This document shows, in pieces, positions 7,977-15,210 of a stretch of 18,741 nucleotides of DNA. The position numbers were made by a program, and so were the translations under genes. Position 1 is the stretch's first letter, and each line of letters starts with the position of its first letter. The stretch is from NCBI GenBank assembly GCA_029882675.1, contig JAOUKJ010000016.1, positions 1 through 18,741 on the forward strand, given 5' to 3'. Origin of the DNA: Cyclobacteriaceae bacterium. GTDB taxonomy: Bacteria; Bacteroidota; Bacteroidia; Cytophagales; Cyclobacteriaceae. Under the pieces are notes generated by a model, which saw only the letters and a list, made by a program, of their open reading frames with translations, was not told the origin of the DNA and did not search any database.

Positions 7977-8266
7977 AATCTTCACATTTAAATTGAAACC
8001 ATTATTTTATAAATATGCTAATGCAAGAGGTGTGCCAGAAATGGAAAATTCATAAATGCAGATGTTGTTAATAAGATATTAGCGCAATGGGAAGTTCTAT
8101 AGACTGAACCTGCCGGGGCACCCAGTAATGCCCGATAATGCCCTTTCTACTTAAGATTTTAAAGTGCTGAACCGGGCTGGACTATCTGCCTTTCCGCCGC
8201 CCTATACCTGCCGCATATTGGTGAAGATGGGTGCTTTGAGAAGTTGAAGGGTTTTGTGAAGTAGTC
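7977..8266. other. 290-bp intergenic region between two minus-strand genes
   Basis: No convincing gene. The part nearest 7977 is AT-rich and should hold the DUF4476 promoter; I find no clean TAnnTTTG element. Around 8120-8145 there is a short degenerate direct repeat (two copies of aatgccc, 10 bases apart). No terminator with a T-run is visible after the PorP gene. Confidence 0.5.
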
Positions 8267-9184
8267 TTAAAAAAACGATGGCCGTTCCATCCCTTTATGC
8301 CATTGTGGTATACGATAGCGGTAATTGAGCATGATCTCATGTACTCCACCAGAATACTTCTGTATATCAGTGGCTGCAACATTATAAGCATACCCCACAT
8401 ATACCTCTTCATTGAGCTTGAGCTCAGACATCAATACCAAACCTTCCTTTAGCCGGTAACCGGCTCCAAGTCCCAGGGCGTCCTTATACACAATATGGGT
8501 GTTCAAGTCAAAGTTTAAAGGAAGGTCTTCCTGTACCTGAATTAGTGCAGCGGGTACAAACTTAAATTTAGGGGAGATATTCCATGCATTTCCTGCCGTA
8601 AGGTAAAAAGAACGTCTTCTTTTCGCATCACTAAGTACACCCGTAGAACCACTTATTACACCCCGGTTTAGCAGATAAGGGACAGAAAAACCCACGAAAA
8701 AATCTTTATTGGTGTAATGTAATCCTGTACCGAAATTGGGTTCAATTCCTGTTATAAAAGAAGATATATTCGGGTTTACCGGAGCCACCAACCACGTTTC
8801 TGTTTTCAAGCTTTGAACCCCGGCCTGAACACCCATACTTAGCTCTCCTGTCGGCATTTTAAACTTATAGGAGTAACTCATAAACAAGCTCTGGTCTGTA
8901 TGGGCGCCGGTTACTTGATGAGTAAACAGCAAACCAAGTCCCATTTTGTTTTGAGCTAAAGAGGAGTGTGCCGTTACTATCGTGTTTTTTGGCGCTCCTG
9001 GAAATTTTTGGAGTTGGTTTTGGTGAATGGCCATGGCACTGAACTGCCCATGCCCCCCTGCATATGCCGGGTTGATCATCAACTGATCAAACATATACAT
9101 AGAATGTGCTGAGGGGAATTGGGCATATGCCAACCCACCCGACATTATAATGATTAATGCGATATAAAATTTTGTGTTTTTCAT
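8267..9184 (-). CDS. PorP/SprF family outer-membrane protein (type IX secretion associated)
   Basis: A 305-residue protein with a signal peptide (about 1-21, ending AYA). It opens with the family signature at 30-43 (MYMFDQLMINPAYAG), followed by the QLQKFPGAPKNTIV segment that corresponds to the usual 'W.GF.GAP' region. The body is a series of amphipathic strands with turns (MGLGLLFTHQVTGAHTDQSLFMSYSYKF), and strand motif HEIMLNYRYRI lies near the end, as expected of a beta-barrel. PorP/SprF proteins sit in the outer membrane; the founding members are needed for gliding or type IX secretion, and many paralogues pair with large secreted adhesins. None of the core T9SS genes and no C-terminal-domain adhesin gene is adjacent, so this is an orphan paralogue. 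The tail after the last strand (about 14 residues, ending PSFF) is longer than usual. Confidence 0.88.
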   Translation of the reverse strand: MKNTKFYIALIIIMSGGLAYAQFPSAHSMYMFDQLMINPAYAGGHGQFSAMAIHQNQLQKFPGAPKNTIVTAHSSLAQNKMGLGLLFTHQVTGAHTDQSLFMSYSYKFKMPTGELSMGVQAGVQSLKTETWLVAPVNPNISSFITGIEPNFGTGLHYTNKDFFVGFSVPYLLNRGVISGSTGVLSDAKRRRSFYLTAGNAWNISPKFKFVPAALIQVQEDLPLNFDLNTHIVYKDALGLGAGYRLKEGLVLMSELKLNEEVYVGYAYNVAATDIQKYSGGVHEIMLNYRYRIPQWHKGMERPSFF

Positions 9185-9516
9185 AATCAGGTCAGTTCAA
9201 GTGTCTGCATCGCAGCTTTGTGCCATGCAATACATAAACATACACTACCAGACATATGTTTATCTGCTAAATATATCATAATTTATCTATACAAAAAATA
9301 ATATATGCCTATACTTATGATAACATCTTGTTTAGGTAAATTAAATCATCGGATAACCCGTCTAATTCATAATATAAAATCAAATAGGTTATAAGAATGG
9401 ATTTCTCAGCCGACAATAAAAATGTTTTCTTTAACCCGCATTCTAAGATTTATTTCAGGCAAAATGGTTGGGGCAAAAACAAAAACAAGATATTTGTATT
9501 TGAACATTAAATTAAA
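9185..9516. other. 332-bp AT-rich divergent intergenic region
   Basis: This region separates the PorP gene (-) from the thioesterase gene (+) and must contain both promoters. It is very AT-rich. An 8-bp inverted repeat (TATCATAA at 9274-9281, TTATGATA at 9315-9322) lies in its middle, which may be chance in such DNA. A plausible promoter for the thioesterase is at 9468-9496. No small ORF or RNA gene was recognised. Confidence 0.5.
9468..9496 (+). promoter_or_regulatory. Candidate Bacteroidota-type promoter of the thioesterase gene
   Basis: TTG at 9468-9470, an 18-base spacer, then GATATTTG at 9489-9496. The latter differs in one base from the TAnnTTTG -7 consensus. The start codon at 9517 is 20 bases further on, which would leave a very short leader. 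Confidence 0.35.
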
Positions 9517-10092
9517 ATGGAGGACATCGTAAAATCTATTACCGCATCAGAAACGACCATCACCGAATTGATGATTCCGAGTTATGCCAACTTTGGGGGC
9601 AAGATACACGGGGGAATCCTCCTGGCAATGATGGACAAGGTGGCTTATGCCTGTGCCGCAAAGCATACCGGCTGCTATTGTGTAACCGTATCCGTGGACA
9701 ATGTTGACTTTTTGGCCCCTGTAGAAGTAGGTGAACTGGTATCACTCAAAGCACGGGTAAATTATGTGGGGCGCACTTCGCTGGTGGTCGGAATCAAGGT
9801 GATTGCGGAAAATGTGAAGGATGGCCTGGTAAAACATACCAATACTTGTTATTTTACGATGGTAGCCAAAGATGACAACAACAAACCTACGCTTGTTCCA
9901 CGCCTGAAACTGGAGAGCGAAATTGATGTAAAACGTTTTTTAGAAGCCAAAGTGAGAAAACAACATAAAAATTACTTCAAAAAGGAAATGCATCATGTAA
10001 AAACACATTTCAGTTTGCCTGATGAAATAAACAAACTGGAAGATGAAAGGTGTGTTGTTGATATTGAAGAAAGCTCATGGAAAAAACAGTAG
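9517..10092 (+). CDS. Acyl-CoA thioesterase, hotdog fold (YciA/BACH type)
   Basis: Predicted to hydrolyse acyl-CoA to free fatty acid and CoA in the cytoplasm. The 191-residue protein contains a single hotdog domain (about 10-125). It begins with the helix motif ANFGGKIHGGILLAMMDKVA, in which Asn25, His31-Gly-Gly and Asp40 occupy the active-site positions of the BACH/YciA group. It continues with VDNVDFLAPVEVGELVSLKARVNYVGRTS, typical of the central strands. The C-terminal 60 or so residues are a charged extension (VKRFLEAKVRKQHKNYFKK) not needed for the fold. The last 16 bases overlap the Nudix gene in another frame, implying co-translation. Chain-length preference cannot be inferred. The ATG at 9517 is the only sensible start; homology begins almost at once. 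Confidence 0.88.
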   Translation: MEDIVKSITASETTITELMIPSYANFGGKIHGGILLAMMDKVAYACAAKHTGCYCVTVSVDNVDFLAPVEVGELVSLKARVNYVGRTSLVVGIKVIAENVKDGLVKHTNTCYFTMVAKDDNNKPTLVPRLKLESEIDVKRFLEAKVRKQHKNYFKKEMHHVKTHFSLPDEINKLEDERCVVDIEESSWKKQ

Positions 10093-10547
10093 AAAAACTC
10101 TACGGAAACAAAGTCAGGGTGCGTGTATGTGGTTTACTCAAACACCAGGACAGCCTCCTCCTTGCAAAACTCCATTGGGGAAATAATACGCTCTGGGCAC
10201 CTCCGGGAGGAGGTGTTGAGTTTGGGGAAGATACCATCACTGCCCTCAAACGTGAGTTCCGGGAAGAAACGGGCCTGGAAGTTATGCCGGGAAGACTACA
10301 ATTTGTTTGTGAATACCTGAAGCCACCCCTGCATGCTATAGAGTTGTTCTTTAATATTGATAAATACTACGGCACGATTGTTACAGGCAAAGATCCTGAA
10401 ATGGAAGCCAATAGCCAATTGATAAAAAATGTTGAGTTTGTGACTTTCGAACAACTCCGTGTTATGAAAGGTGTAAGGCATGGTATTTTTGATTTTGTAG
10501 ACCAGCCTGCGGAGATCATGGGGTTGAACGGTTATTTTAAACTTTAA
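10077..10547 (+). CDS. Nudix hydrolase
   Basis: A 156-residue cytoplasmic hydrolase of a nucleoside-diphosphate-X type substrate. A fully canonical Nudix box (GX5EX7REUXEEXGU) runs from Gly45 to Leu67: GGVEFGE, then seven residues, then REFREETGL. The preceding strand NTLWAPPGG is also typical. The catalytic Glu residues of REFREE (E60, E63, E64) are all present, so it should be active with Mg2+. The start ATG lies inside the thioesterase gene (16-bp overlap), which suggests a two-gene operon. Neither the box nor the flanking sequence identifies the substrate (oxidised dNTP, ADP-ribose, CoA and others are all possible). The thioesterase link makes a CoA-type substrate conceivable, but that is speculation; the extra CoA-Nudix motif was not seen. 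Confidence 0.9.
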   Translation: MEKTVEKLYGNKVRVRVCGLLKHQDSLLLAKLHWGNNTLWAPPGGGVEFGEDTITALKREFREETGLEVMPGRLQFVCEYLKPPLHAIELFFNIDKYYGTIVTGKDPEMEANSQLIKNVEFVTFEQLRVMKGVRHGIFDFVDQPAEIMGLNGYFKL

Positions 10548-10631
10548 TTATCTCAAAATAAGACCCTGATATTATGTTTTACTTTAATAAATATTTATAC
10601 TTGCAAGTTCAAAATTGAATCTCTCATTGAA

Positions 10632-11555
10632 ATGGATATTTTTACAACAAGCTTAATTGTAGCAGGAGCAGTATTAGTATTAAGGTTCCTCATTGCACTG
10701 GTTAGAAAGTTCACACAGGGCAGACCCATCAGTGGCATTTTAATAGCCACCATTATTTTAACATCTATAGGCTTAGGTATGGCCACCTATCTGGCCGGCT
10801 CGATAAAATATACTATAGACGAGCAAAATATGATCGCTGATCGCGAAGAATTAGTCATTGAGCACCTCGGGCTAATCCGGGAAGCGGAAATTGTATATCA
10901 GGAAGTAAACGGTAAATATACTGCTGACTGGGATTCATTGATCAACTTCATCAAATACGGGGAATACCCGATCATTCAGCGCACTGAAGAGATCATCACG
11001 CTTGCCTATGGCGCAGACAGTGTCATCCTTCATTTGGACACCCTGGAAATGGTTCCTGCCAGAGAGCGAATCTTCAAGGCCAATTACACAGAAAATGCCG
11101 TGGATAGTGGCACTTTTATCTCTTATGAAGTTAAAAATGGTGACAGAGCCATAAAAGGCCTTACGGCATATACCATGAAAAATCCCCGTGGAAAGACATA
11201 CGAACACGTCTTACATAACAATGGGGTGATCACCAGTCTGGCGGATCTAAATCCCGGTGATAAAATCCAAAAAGGACAGAACATGATTACATATTGGGAA
11301 TACAGGTTTAATCCCAAGATCAATCTCGATGAACTGGGATATGTGCCGGGTTATGAAGGGAGGGATAAAGTACGCTTTACCATTTTTGCAGGAAAAATAC
11401 CTGTTGGGGTAACAGGAATACTTGTTGATGTGATCGAAGTGAAAAATCCCAAACCCTTTGACAAGACTCGTAGTGAAAGTAATGAAGCAAAAAACAGGAA
11501 ACCACTTAAGTTTGGTTCCCGTACAGATATAACAACATCAGGAAACTGGGAATAA
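10632..11555 (+). CDS. Conserved-looking membrane protein with pseudopilin-like segment
   Basis: I do not recognise a named family. The 307-residue protein has two N-terminal transmembrane helices (about 5-24 and 35-56) with a short basic loop between them (RKFTQGR), so the long C-terminal part should face the periplasm. Residues about 72-115 (EHLGLIREAEIVYQEVNGKYTADWDSLINFI) resemble the N-terminal globular part of type II/IV pseudopilins, where a helix leads into 'Y...G.YT..W..L..F'. No cleavable prepilin motif is present. The rest is a beta-rich domain (about 145-285) with a charged tail. It is followed three bases later, in the same frame, by the DUF3822 gene, so the two are almost certainly co-transcribed. 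A weak promoter-like TATACTTG is at 10596-10603. Function unknown; a scaffold or assembly role is inference. Confidence 0.72.
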   Translation: MDIFTTSLIVAGAVLVLRFLIALVRKFTQGRPISGILIATIILTSIGLGMATYLAGSIKYTIDEQNMIADREELVIEHLGLIREAEIVYQEVNGKYTADWDSLINFIKYGEYPIIQRTEEIITLAYGADSVILHLDTLEMVPARERIFKANYTENAVDSGTFISYEVKNGDRAIKGLTAYTMKNPRGKTYEHVLHNNGVITSLADLNPGDKIQKGQNMITYWEYRFNPKINLDELGYVPGYEGRDKVRFTIFAGKIPVGVTGILVDVIEVKNPKPFDKTRSESNEAKNRKPLKFGSRTDITTSGNWE

Positions 11556-11558
11556 TTC

Positions 11559-12446
11559 TTGGAGAAAGCGAAAATACGACACAAGCTTATTAAAAAGCTG
11601 AAGGATGATAAATTTGAAATTGATCATCTTCAGGAGTATTCGCTTATCATTCAAATAGGTATTCGCGATATCCAGGTACTGGTTGTTGATAGCAGGGAAA
11701 ACAGATGCCTCATCATGGAGGACTTTGTACTTGCCAAAATCGAATCCATCCAGGAATGGAGAAGTGTGGTTGAACAGGTCTTCGACAGTCATCACGTGTT
11801 GAAAGCGGGATTCTGGAAAAGCGTAAGGATTGTCATTAAAAATCAAAAATTTTCGCATATTCCCGCTTCTTTGTTTGTACCTGAAGCACTGCCTGAATAT
11901 TTGTCCATTAACTGTAAAATAAATCCGGATACGGAAACACTGCTTTATTATAAATCAGTGAAATCTGATGCGGTTACTGCTTTTGCTGTTGATACCTACA
12001 TGTACAACTGGCTTAATAATTTGTATCCCAATAGTAAGATTGGTTTTTTACATCAATCTTCCTGCATATTCGAAGGGATACTCAATTATTCACAGTCTCA
12101 CAAAGGCCATACCATGTATCTTTACATCGATCGCTTCAAACTCCACTTAATCACCCTCAAAAACAAGAATATACAGTATTACAATCAGTTTACCATCAAG
12201 AGTTTCAGCGACTATATTAAGTACATTATGCTGGTTATGAACGGTCTTAAACATGATCAAAAAACAAGTGATGTAGTCCTCTGGGGATATCTGGGCAAAC
12301 AATCTCCCCATTACGAGGAGTTTTATAAGTTTATAAAAAATATATCTTTTGGAGACAGGCCGGATTACCTCAATTACGGATTTATTTTTGATGAAGTCCA
12401 GGATCATCACTACTTTGACCTTTACAGCGCTTATCTTTGCGAGTAA
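11559..12446 (+). CDS. DUF3822 family protein (possible actin-like fold)
   Basis: The 295-residue product resembles the DUF3822 family of Bacteroidota: KLIKKLKDDKFEIDHLQEYSLIIQIG near the start, FFV/SLFVPEAL-type strands in the middle (SHIPASLFVPEAL), and YLYIDRFKLHLITLKNKNIQYYNQF later. No transmembrane segment is present; it should be cytoplasmic. From memory, structural work on this family described an actin-like ATPase fold, but I could not check this. The start must be the TTG at 11559: the upstream gene's TAA is in the same frame one codon earlier, and the next in-frame ATG is over 50 residues in, beyond conserved sequence. Translation therefore probably depends on termination-reinitiation from the membrane-protein gene upstream. 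The coaD gene follows 62 bases after the stop, behind its own candidate promoter. Confidence 0.78.
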   Translation: MEKAKIRHKLIKKLKDDKFEIDHLQEYSLIIQIGIRDIQVLVVDSRENRCLIMEDFVLAKIESIQEWRSVVEQVFDSHHVLKAGFWKSVRIVIKNQKFSHIPASLFVPEALPEYLSINCKINPDTETLLYYKSVKSDAVTAFAVDTYMYNWLNNLYPNSKIGFLHQSSCIFEGILNYSQSHKGHTMYLYIDRFKLHLITLKNKNIQYYNQFTIKSFSDYIKYIMLVMNGLKHDQKTSDVVLWGYLGKQSPHYEEFYKFIKNISFGDRPDYLNYGFIFDEVQDHHYFDLYSAYLCE

Positions 12447-12452
12447 TTATCG

Positions 12453-12483
12453 TTTGCCTTTATTGTTTTTTTAGCTTACTTTG
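12453..12483 (+). promoter_or_regulatory. Candidate Bacteroidota-type promoter of coaD
   Basis: TTTG at 12453-12456, a 19-base spacer, then TTACTTTG at 12476-12483 (one mismatch to TAnnTTTG). It lies just after the DUF3822 stop and 25 bases before the coaD start. Position, spacing and both boxes fit the phylum's house-keeping promoter pattern. Confidence 0.5.
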
Positions 12484-12508
12484 AACATCCCTATTCAGAC
12501 CTACCAAT

Positions 12509-12964
12509 ATGTCAAGGATTGCGCTCTTCCCCGGTTCTTTTGATCCCTTTACTAAAGGGCACCAGGATATTGTGATACGTGGATTATCCCTTTTTGATAA
12601 AATAATCATTTCCATAGGCCACAATACGAAAAAAGACCATCGTTATTTTCCTGTCGATGCTACAATAAGGGGAATTGAAGAAACCTTTAAGGGCTATGAC
12701 AAGGTAGATGTGGTAGTATATAATGAGCTTACGGCCTATTTTGCTCAAAAACATCAGGCCAACTACATGTTGCGAGGCCTGAGAAACACCACCGACTTTG
12801 AATATGAAAATTCCATCAGCCAGGTCAACAGGTCACTCAATAAGAGTCTGGAGACTGTATTTCTGATCACTTCACCGGAACTGGCCGCTATAAGCTCTTC
12901 CATCATCAGGGAAGTCCATCGCTATGGTGGCGATGTTTCGGAATTTGTACCTTATACTGTTTAG
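12509..12964 (+). CDS. coaD: Pantetheine-phosphate adenylyltransferase
   Basis: This enzyme transfers AMP from ATP to 4'-phosphopantetheine, giving dephospho-CoA, the penultimate step of coenzyme A synthesis, in the cytoplasm. The 151-residue length is normal for the family. The nucleotidyltransferase signature PGSFDPFTKGHQDI contains the (T/H)xGH motif at 15-18. RGLRNTTDFEYE (89-100) is the conserved pantetheine/ATP-contacting segment, and ISSSIIRE (128-135) is the usual C-terminal nucleotide-binding motif. No key residue is missing. The ATG at 12509 gives the standard N-terminus. The gene follows DUF3822, a neighbour pairing I recall from other Bacteroidota. There an rsmD methyltransferase gene often sits between them; none is present here. 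It seems to have its own promoter. Confidence 0.96.
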   Translation: MSRIALFPGSFDPFTKGHQDIVIRGLSLFDKIIISIGHNTKKDHRYFPVDATIRGIEETFKGYDKVDVVVYNELTAYFAQKHQANYMLRGLRNTTDFEYENSISQVNRSLNKSLETVFLITSPELAAISSSIIREVHRYGGDVSEFVPYTV

Positions 12965-13149
12965 AGGGAGCTTCCGTGCAGGGTAACAGAGCCTGATCAG
13001 ACTTTTAGAAAATATTTATCCGGTTTTGAGGGGTATTACAATGCCTACACTGGGATGTCGGCCTACTTCCCGCACTCATGTAGATATGCCTTTATGGGTA
13101 AATTTTAATAAAATCATTACGGACCCTGCATTTGGCAGAGAATAGAATA

Positions 13150-13830
13150 TTACTTTATTACCTTGTCTCTTTTATGGTACTTATCCAGCACATACCGGAT
13201 AGACTGATATGATTCCTCCAGCGCATGGGTTTTTTCTTTTGGTGACATCCACTTGATCTCAGTGATATCCTCTTCCACCTGGGGTCTCATCTCACTTTCA
13301 TCCAGCAAAGTCATACTAAACCAGGTAGTTTTCTTTAAAATCGGCCTTTTTTTCAACGTATAGGTATGCCATGTATTACATATTTTTTTCTTCAGGGCTA
13401 CCTTGATATTACATTCTTCTTCAACTTCCCTCAATGCGCCTTCTTCCGGCAATTCCCCTTTATTGATTTTTCCTTTTGGCAGGTCCCATTTTCGCAAACG
13501 ATTAATCATCAGCACATGATTTCTCTTTTTCACCACGCCTCCTGCCGCTTTTACAACCTTAAACTTTGATTTAAAATGCAACTTTAAAGCCTCATAATCC
13601 AGGGCTGTGACCGTCACCGAAAGCAGGTTGTGAATGATTCTGGAGTTGAGCAACTCCATTAATTTGTCTAAGTTTTCATTGCCTGCATTTTTCAACCACA
13701 CATGATGAATGAGTTTCGCCTTGGTGATCCTCTCTTTTTCACAATCAATAGTGAAATTAAAAAGGTCAGATTCCATCATTTCACCAGGTTTTGCCAGCCA
13801 CACATGAACATCATTTATAAATAAATTCAC
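13150..13830 (-). CDS. Nudix hydrolase with N-terminal extension
   Basis: The 226-residue protein has a Nudix domain at about 93-220. The box runs from Gly120 to Ile142 (GKINKGE, seven residues, REVEEECNI). All catalytic Glu residues of REVEEE are present, but the conserved Gly near the end of the box is Asn141. WDLPKGK before the box is typical of MutT/diadenosine-polyphosphate-type members. The N-terminal 90 residues (FINDVHVWLAKPGEM...) form a separate small region that I do not recognise and that gives the protein its unusual length. The start is the GTG at 13830: no in-frame ATG occurs before residue 19, and FINDVHV looks like conserved sequence. It is divergent from pyrE (95 bp apart) and converges on coaD across 185 bp of apparently non-coding DNA. 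Substrate unknown. Confidence 0.87.
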   Translation of the reverse strand: MNLFINDVHVWLAKPGEMMESDLFNFTIDCEKERITKAKLIHHVWLKNAGNENLDKLMELLNSRIIHNLLSVTVTALDYEALKLHFKSKFKVVKAAGGVVKKRNHVLMINRLRKWDLPKGKINKGELPEEGALREVEEECNIKVALKKKICNTWHTYTLKKRPILKKTTWFSMTLLDESEMRPQVEEDITEIKWMSPKEKTHALEESYQSIRYVLDKYHKRDKVIK

Positions 13831-13925
13831 TTCCTTTTTGTTCCGGTTTGTTAAATATGACCCAAATTAAAAATTTATTCTCCTTTACACCTACTTAAAG
13901 GCAATATTACTTTTAAATTCGCGTC

Positions 13926-14579
13926 ATGGACAACAATGTAAACGCTTTTGCAACAGGCAGTGAAATTGCCCGCGACCTTTTGGACGCTAAAGCCATTAAA
14001 CTCAGTCTTGACAAACCCTTTCAGTGGAGTTCAGGATGGCATTCACCCATTTACTGTGACAACAGGGTCACGCTTTCCTATCCGGATATCAGGCGAAAGA
14101 TAAAAGACCGGTTATGTGATCTGGTAAAAAAGCACTTTTCCAGTGCCGATGCCATTGCCGGTGTCGCCACGGCCGGAATACCACAGGGCGCCTTAATTGC
14201 TGATCAGCTAAACCTGCCTTTTCTGTATGTCCGCTCTAAACCTAAAGGACACGGAATGGAGAATCTCATCGAGGGACGGATGGAGAAAGGCGCACGAATT
14301 GTAGTGGTTGAAGACCTGATCTCTACAGGGGGGAGCTCGCTCAAAGCCATAGAAGCACTACGAAATAACGGAGCTGAAGTACTTGGTCTGGTTGCTATTT
14401 TTAGTTATGGTTTCGACCTGGCAGCACAAAATTTCAAGGACAGCAATGTCGCCATACAATATTTGAGTGACTATAATTATCTTTTGGAAGAGGCTTTAAA
14501 ATTGAACTATATCGCAGAGGAGCAGCTGGAGTCATTAGAGTCCTGGCGAAAAGATCCCGCAGGCTGGGCCGGCTTTTAA
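13926..14579 (+). CDS. pyrE: Orotate phosphoribosyltransferase
   Basis: This enzyme joins orotate to PRPP to give orotidine 5'-phosphate, the fifth step of de novo pyrimidine synthesis, in the cytoplasm. The 217-residue length is typical. FQWSSGWHSPIYCDNR (32-47) is the orotate-binding loop region. The mobile catalytic loop RSKPKGHGMENLIEG (103-117) carries Lys105, Lys107 and His109. The PRPP-binding motif VVVEDLISTGGSS is at about 126-138 with its acidic pair. No key residue is missing. The ATG at 13926 gives the expected N-terminus. A weak TACTTTTA element lies about 20 bases upstream, but no clear -33 box was seen. The gene is alone on its strand, convergent with the 66-residue protein gene 36 bases away. 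Confidence 0.96.
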   Translation: MDNNVNAFATGSEIARDLLDAKAIKLSLDKPFQWSSGWHSPIYCDNRVTLSYPDIRRKIKDRLCDLVKKHFSSADAIAGVATAGIPQGALIADQLNLPFLYVRSKPKGHGMENLIEGRMEKGARIVVVEDLISTGGSSLKAIEALRNNGAEVLGLVAIFSYGFDLAAQNFKDSNVAIQYLSDYNYLLEEALKLNYIAEEQLESLESWRKDPAGWAGF

Positions 14580-14615
14580 AATAATCTTCACCAGCCGGCA
14601 TTTGATCTGGTGGGT

Positions 14616-14816
14616 TCAGATTTCTTCCAGCAGGTAATCCTTGCCCCGCCCATATCTGGTGAGGTCTGAAAACAACATCACCTCTAGGGTATTGAGGTCT
14701 TTTAGTTTATAGTCGTCCTTTCCTATAAAAGACTCTACACTAAATTCACATACTTCGTCAAAATTCCGAAGCCGGTATTTCTTGCCCGTTCTGAAGACAT
14801 CAGGTGAGATACTCAT
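14616..14816 (-). CDS. Small conserved-looking protein, translationally coupled to GroES-like gene
   Basis: A 66-residue soluble protein with no signal peptide or membrane helix. It is rich in charged and aromatic residues and patterned like a compact beta domain (KYRLRNFDEVCEFSVESFIG, DDYKLKDLNTLEVMLFSDLTRYGRGKDYLLEEI). Its ATG comes one base after the TGA of the GroES-like gene (TGAAATG), strong evidence that it is real and co-translated. I recall similar 'D.Y.L.DL.T.E...L..YG.G.DY.LEEI' small proteins in other Bacteroidota genomes but no assigned function. A link to the chaperonin-like partner, or to polA upstream in the same transcript, is inference only. Confidence 0.7.
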   Translation of the reverse strand: MSISPDVFRTGKKYRLRNFDEVCEFSVESFIGKDDYKLKDLNTLEVMLFSDLTRYGRGKDYLLEEI

Positions 14817-14817
14817 T

Positions 14818-15192
14818 TCACAGATCCTCTTCCCTTTCCAGCATCAATATGGATGCCTGGGGTACAATGAAGTATTTTTCTTTATCATAAATTACTTCAA
14901 CGGCACCCTTTTGAAGAAAAACAGCCAGGTCTCCTTCCCGAGCCTGTAAAGGCACATATTTTACCATCTCATCATTTCCTTTCCAAATTTCATCTTCATT
15001 CGCTGGGAAAGGAATAGGATACCCGGGTCCGGCTTTAATAATATACCCGCTTTGGATCTTTTCTTTCTCCTGAACTCCCGGAGGAAGAAACAAACCGGTG
15101 TTGGTCTTCTCCGTCGTTTTCTTAGGTTTTATCAAAACCCGATCACCTACTATAATGAGCTTTTTAAGTTTATTATCCGAAGAAATATGCAT
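14818..15192 (-). CDS. Divergent GroES-like co-chaperonin family protein
   Basis: From the ATG at 15192 the product is 124 residues; the frame is open further into polA (to 15267), but the 15192 start has a good promoter just upstream and matches the fold. The Cpn10 pattern is clear at both ends: VGDRVLIKPKK (15-25) is the first strand with 'DRVL.KP', and the C-terminal part has AVFLQKGAVEVIYDKEKYFIVPQASILMLE (about 90-119). The mobile loop region reads EKTNTGLFLPPGVQEKEKIQSGYIIKAG, with LFL (34-36) where classical GroES has IVL. An insertion of about 25 residues (YPIPFPANEDEIWKGNDEMVKYV) replaces the short roof loop. No GroEL gene is adjacent. It may cap a chaperonin or have drifted to another job. 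It lies 46 bp after polA and is coupled to the small gene downstream. Confidence 0.82.
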   Translation of the reverse strand: MHISSDNKLKKLIIVGDRVLIKPKKTTEKTNTGLFLPPGVQEKEKIQSGYIIKAGPGYPIPFPANEDEIWKGNDEMVKYVPLQAREGDLAVFLQKGAVEVIYDKEKYFIVPQASILMLEREEDL

Positions 15193-15210
15193 GAGTTTAA
15201 GAATATAAGG

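Noticed and set aside
8110..8150. Repeats around aatgccc as a terminator or gene remnant
   Set aside because: The repeat is two short copies, there is no T-run, and the translations of the region on both strands show nothing recognisable.
9274..9322. TATCATAA / TTATGATA inverted repeat as an operator
   Set aside because: Eight-base arms 33 bases apart in very AT-rich DNA are expected by chance; mentioned only within the intergenic entry.
12987..13145. Open frame of about 50 codons (ATG at 13041) between coaD and the Nudix gene
   Set aside because: The translation resembles no family I know, it is short, and it lacks a promoter or coupling; treated as non-coding.
14589..14612. Hairpin CACCAG / CTGGTG after pyrE as a terminator
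   Set aside because: The stem is only six pairs with a 12-base loop and no T-run follows.
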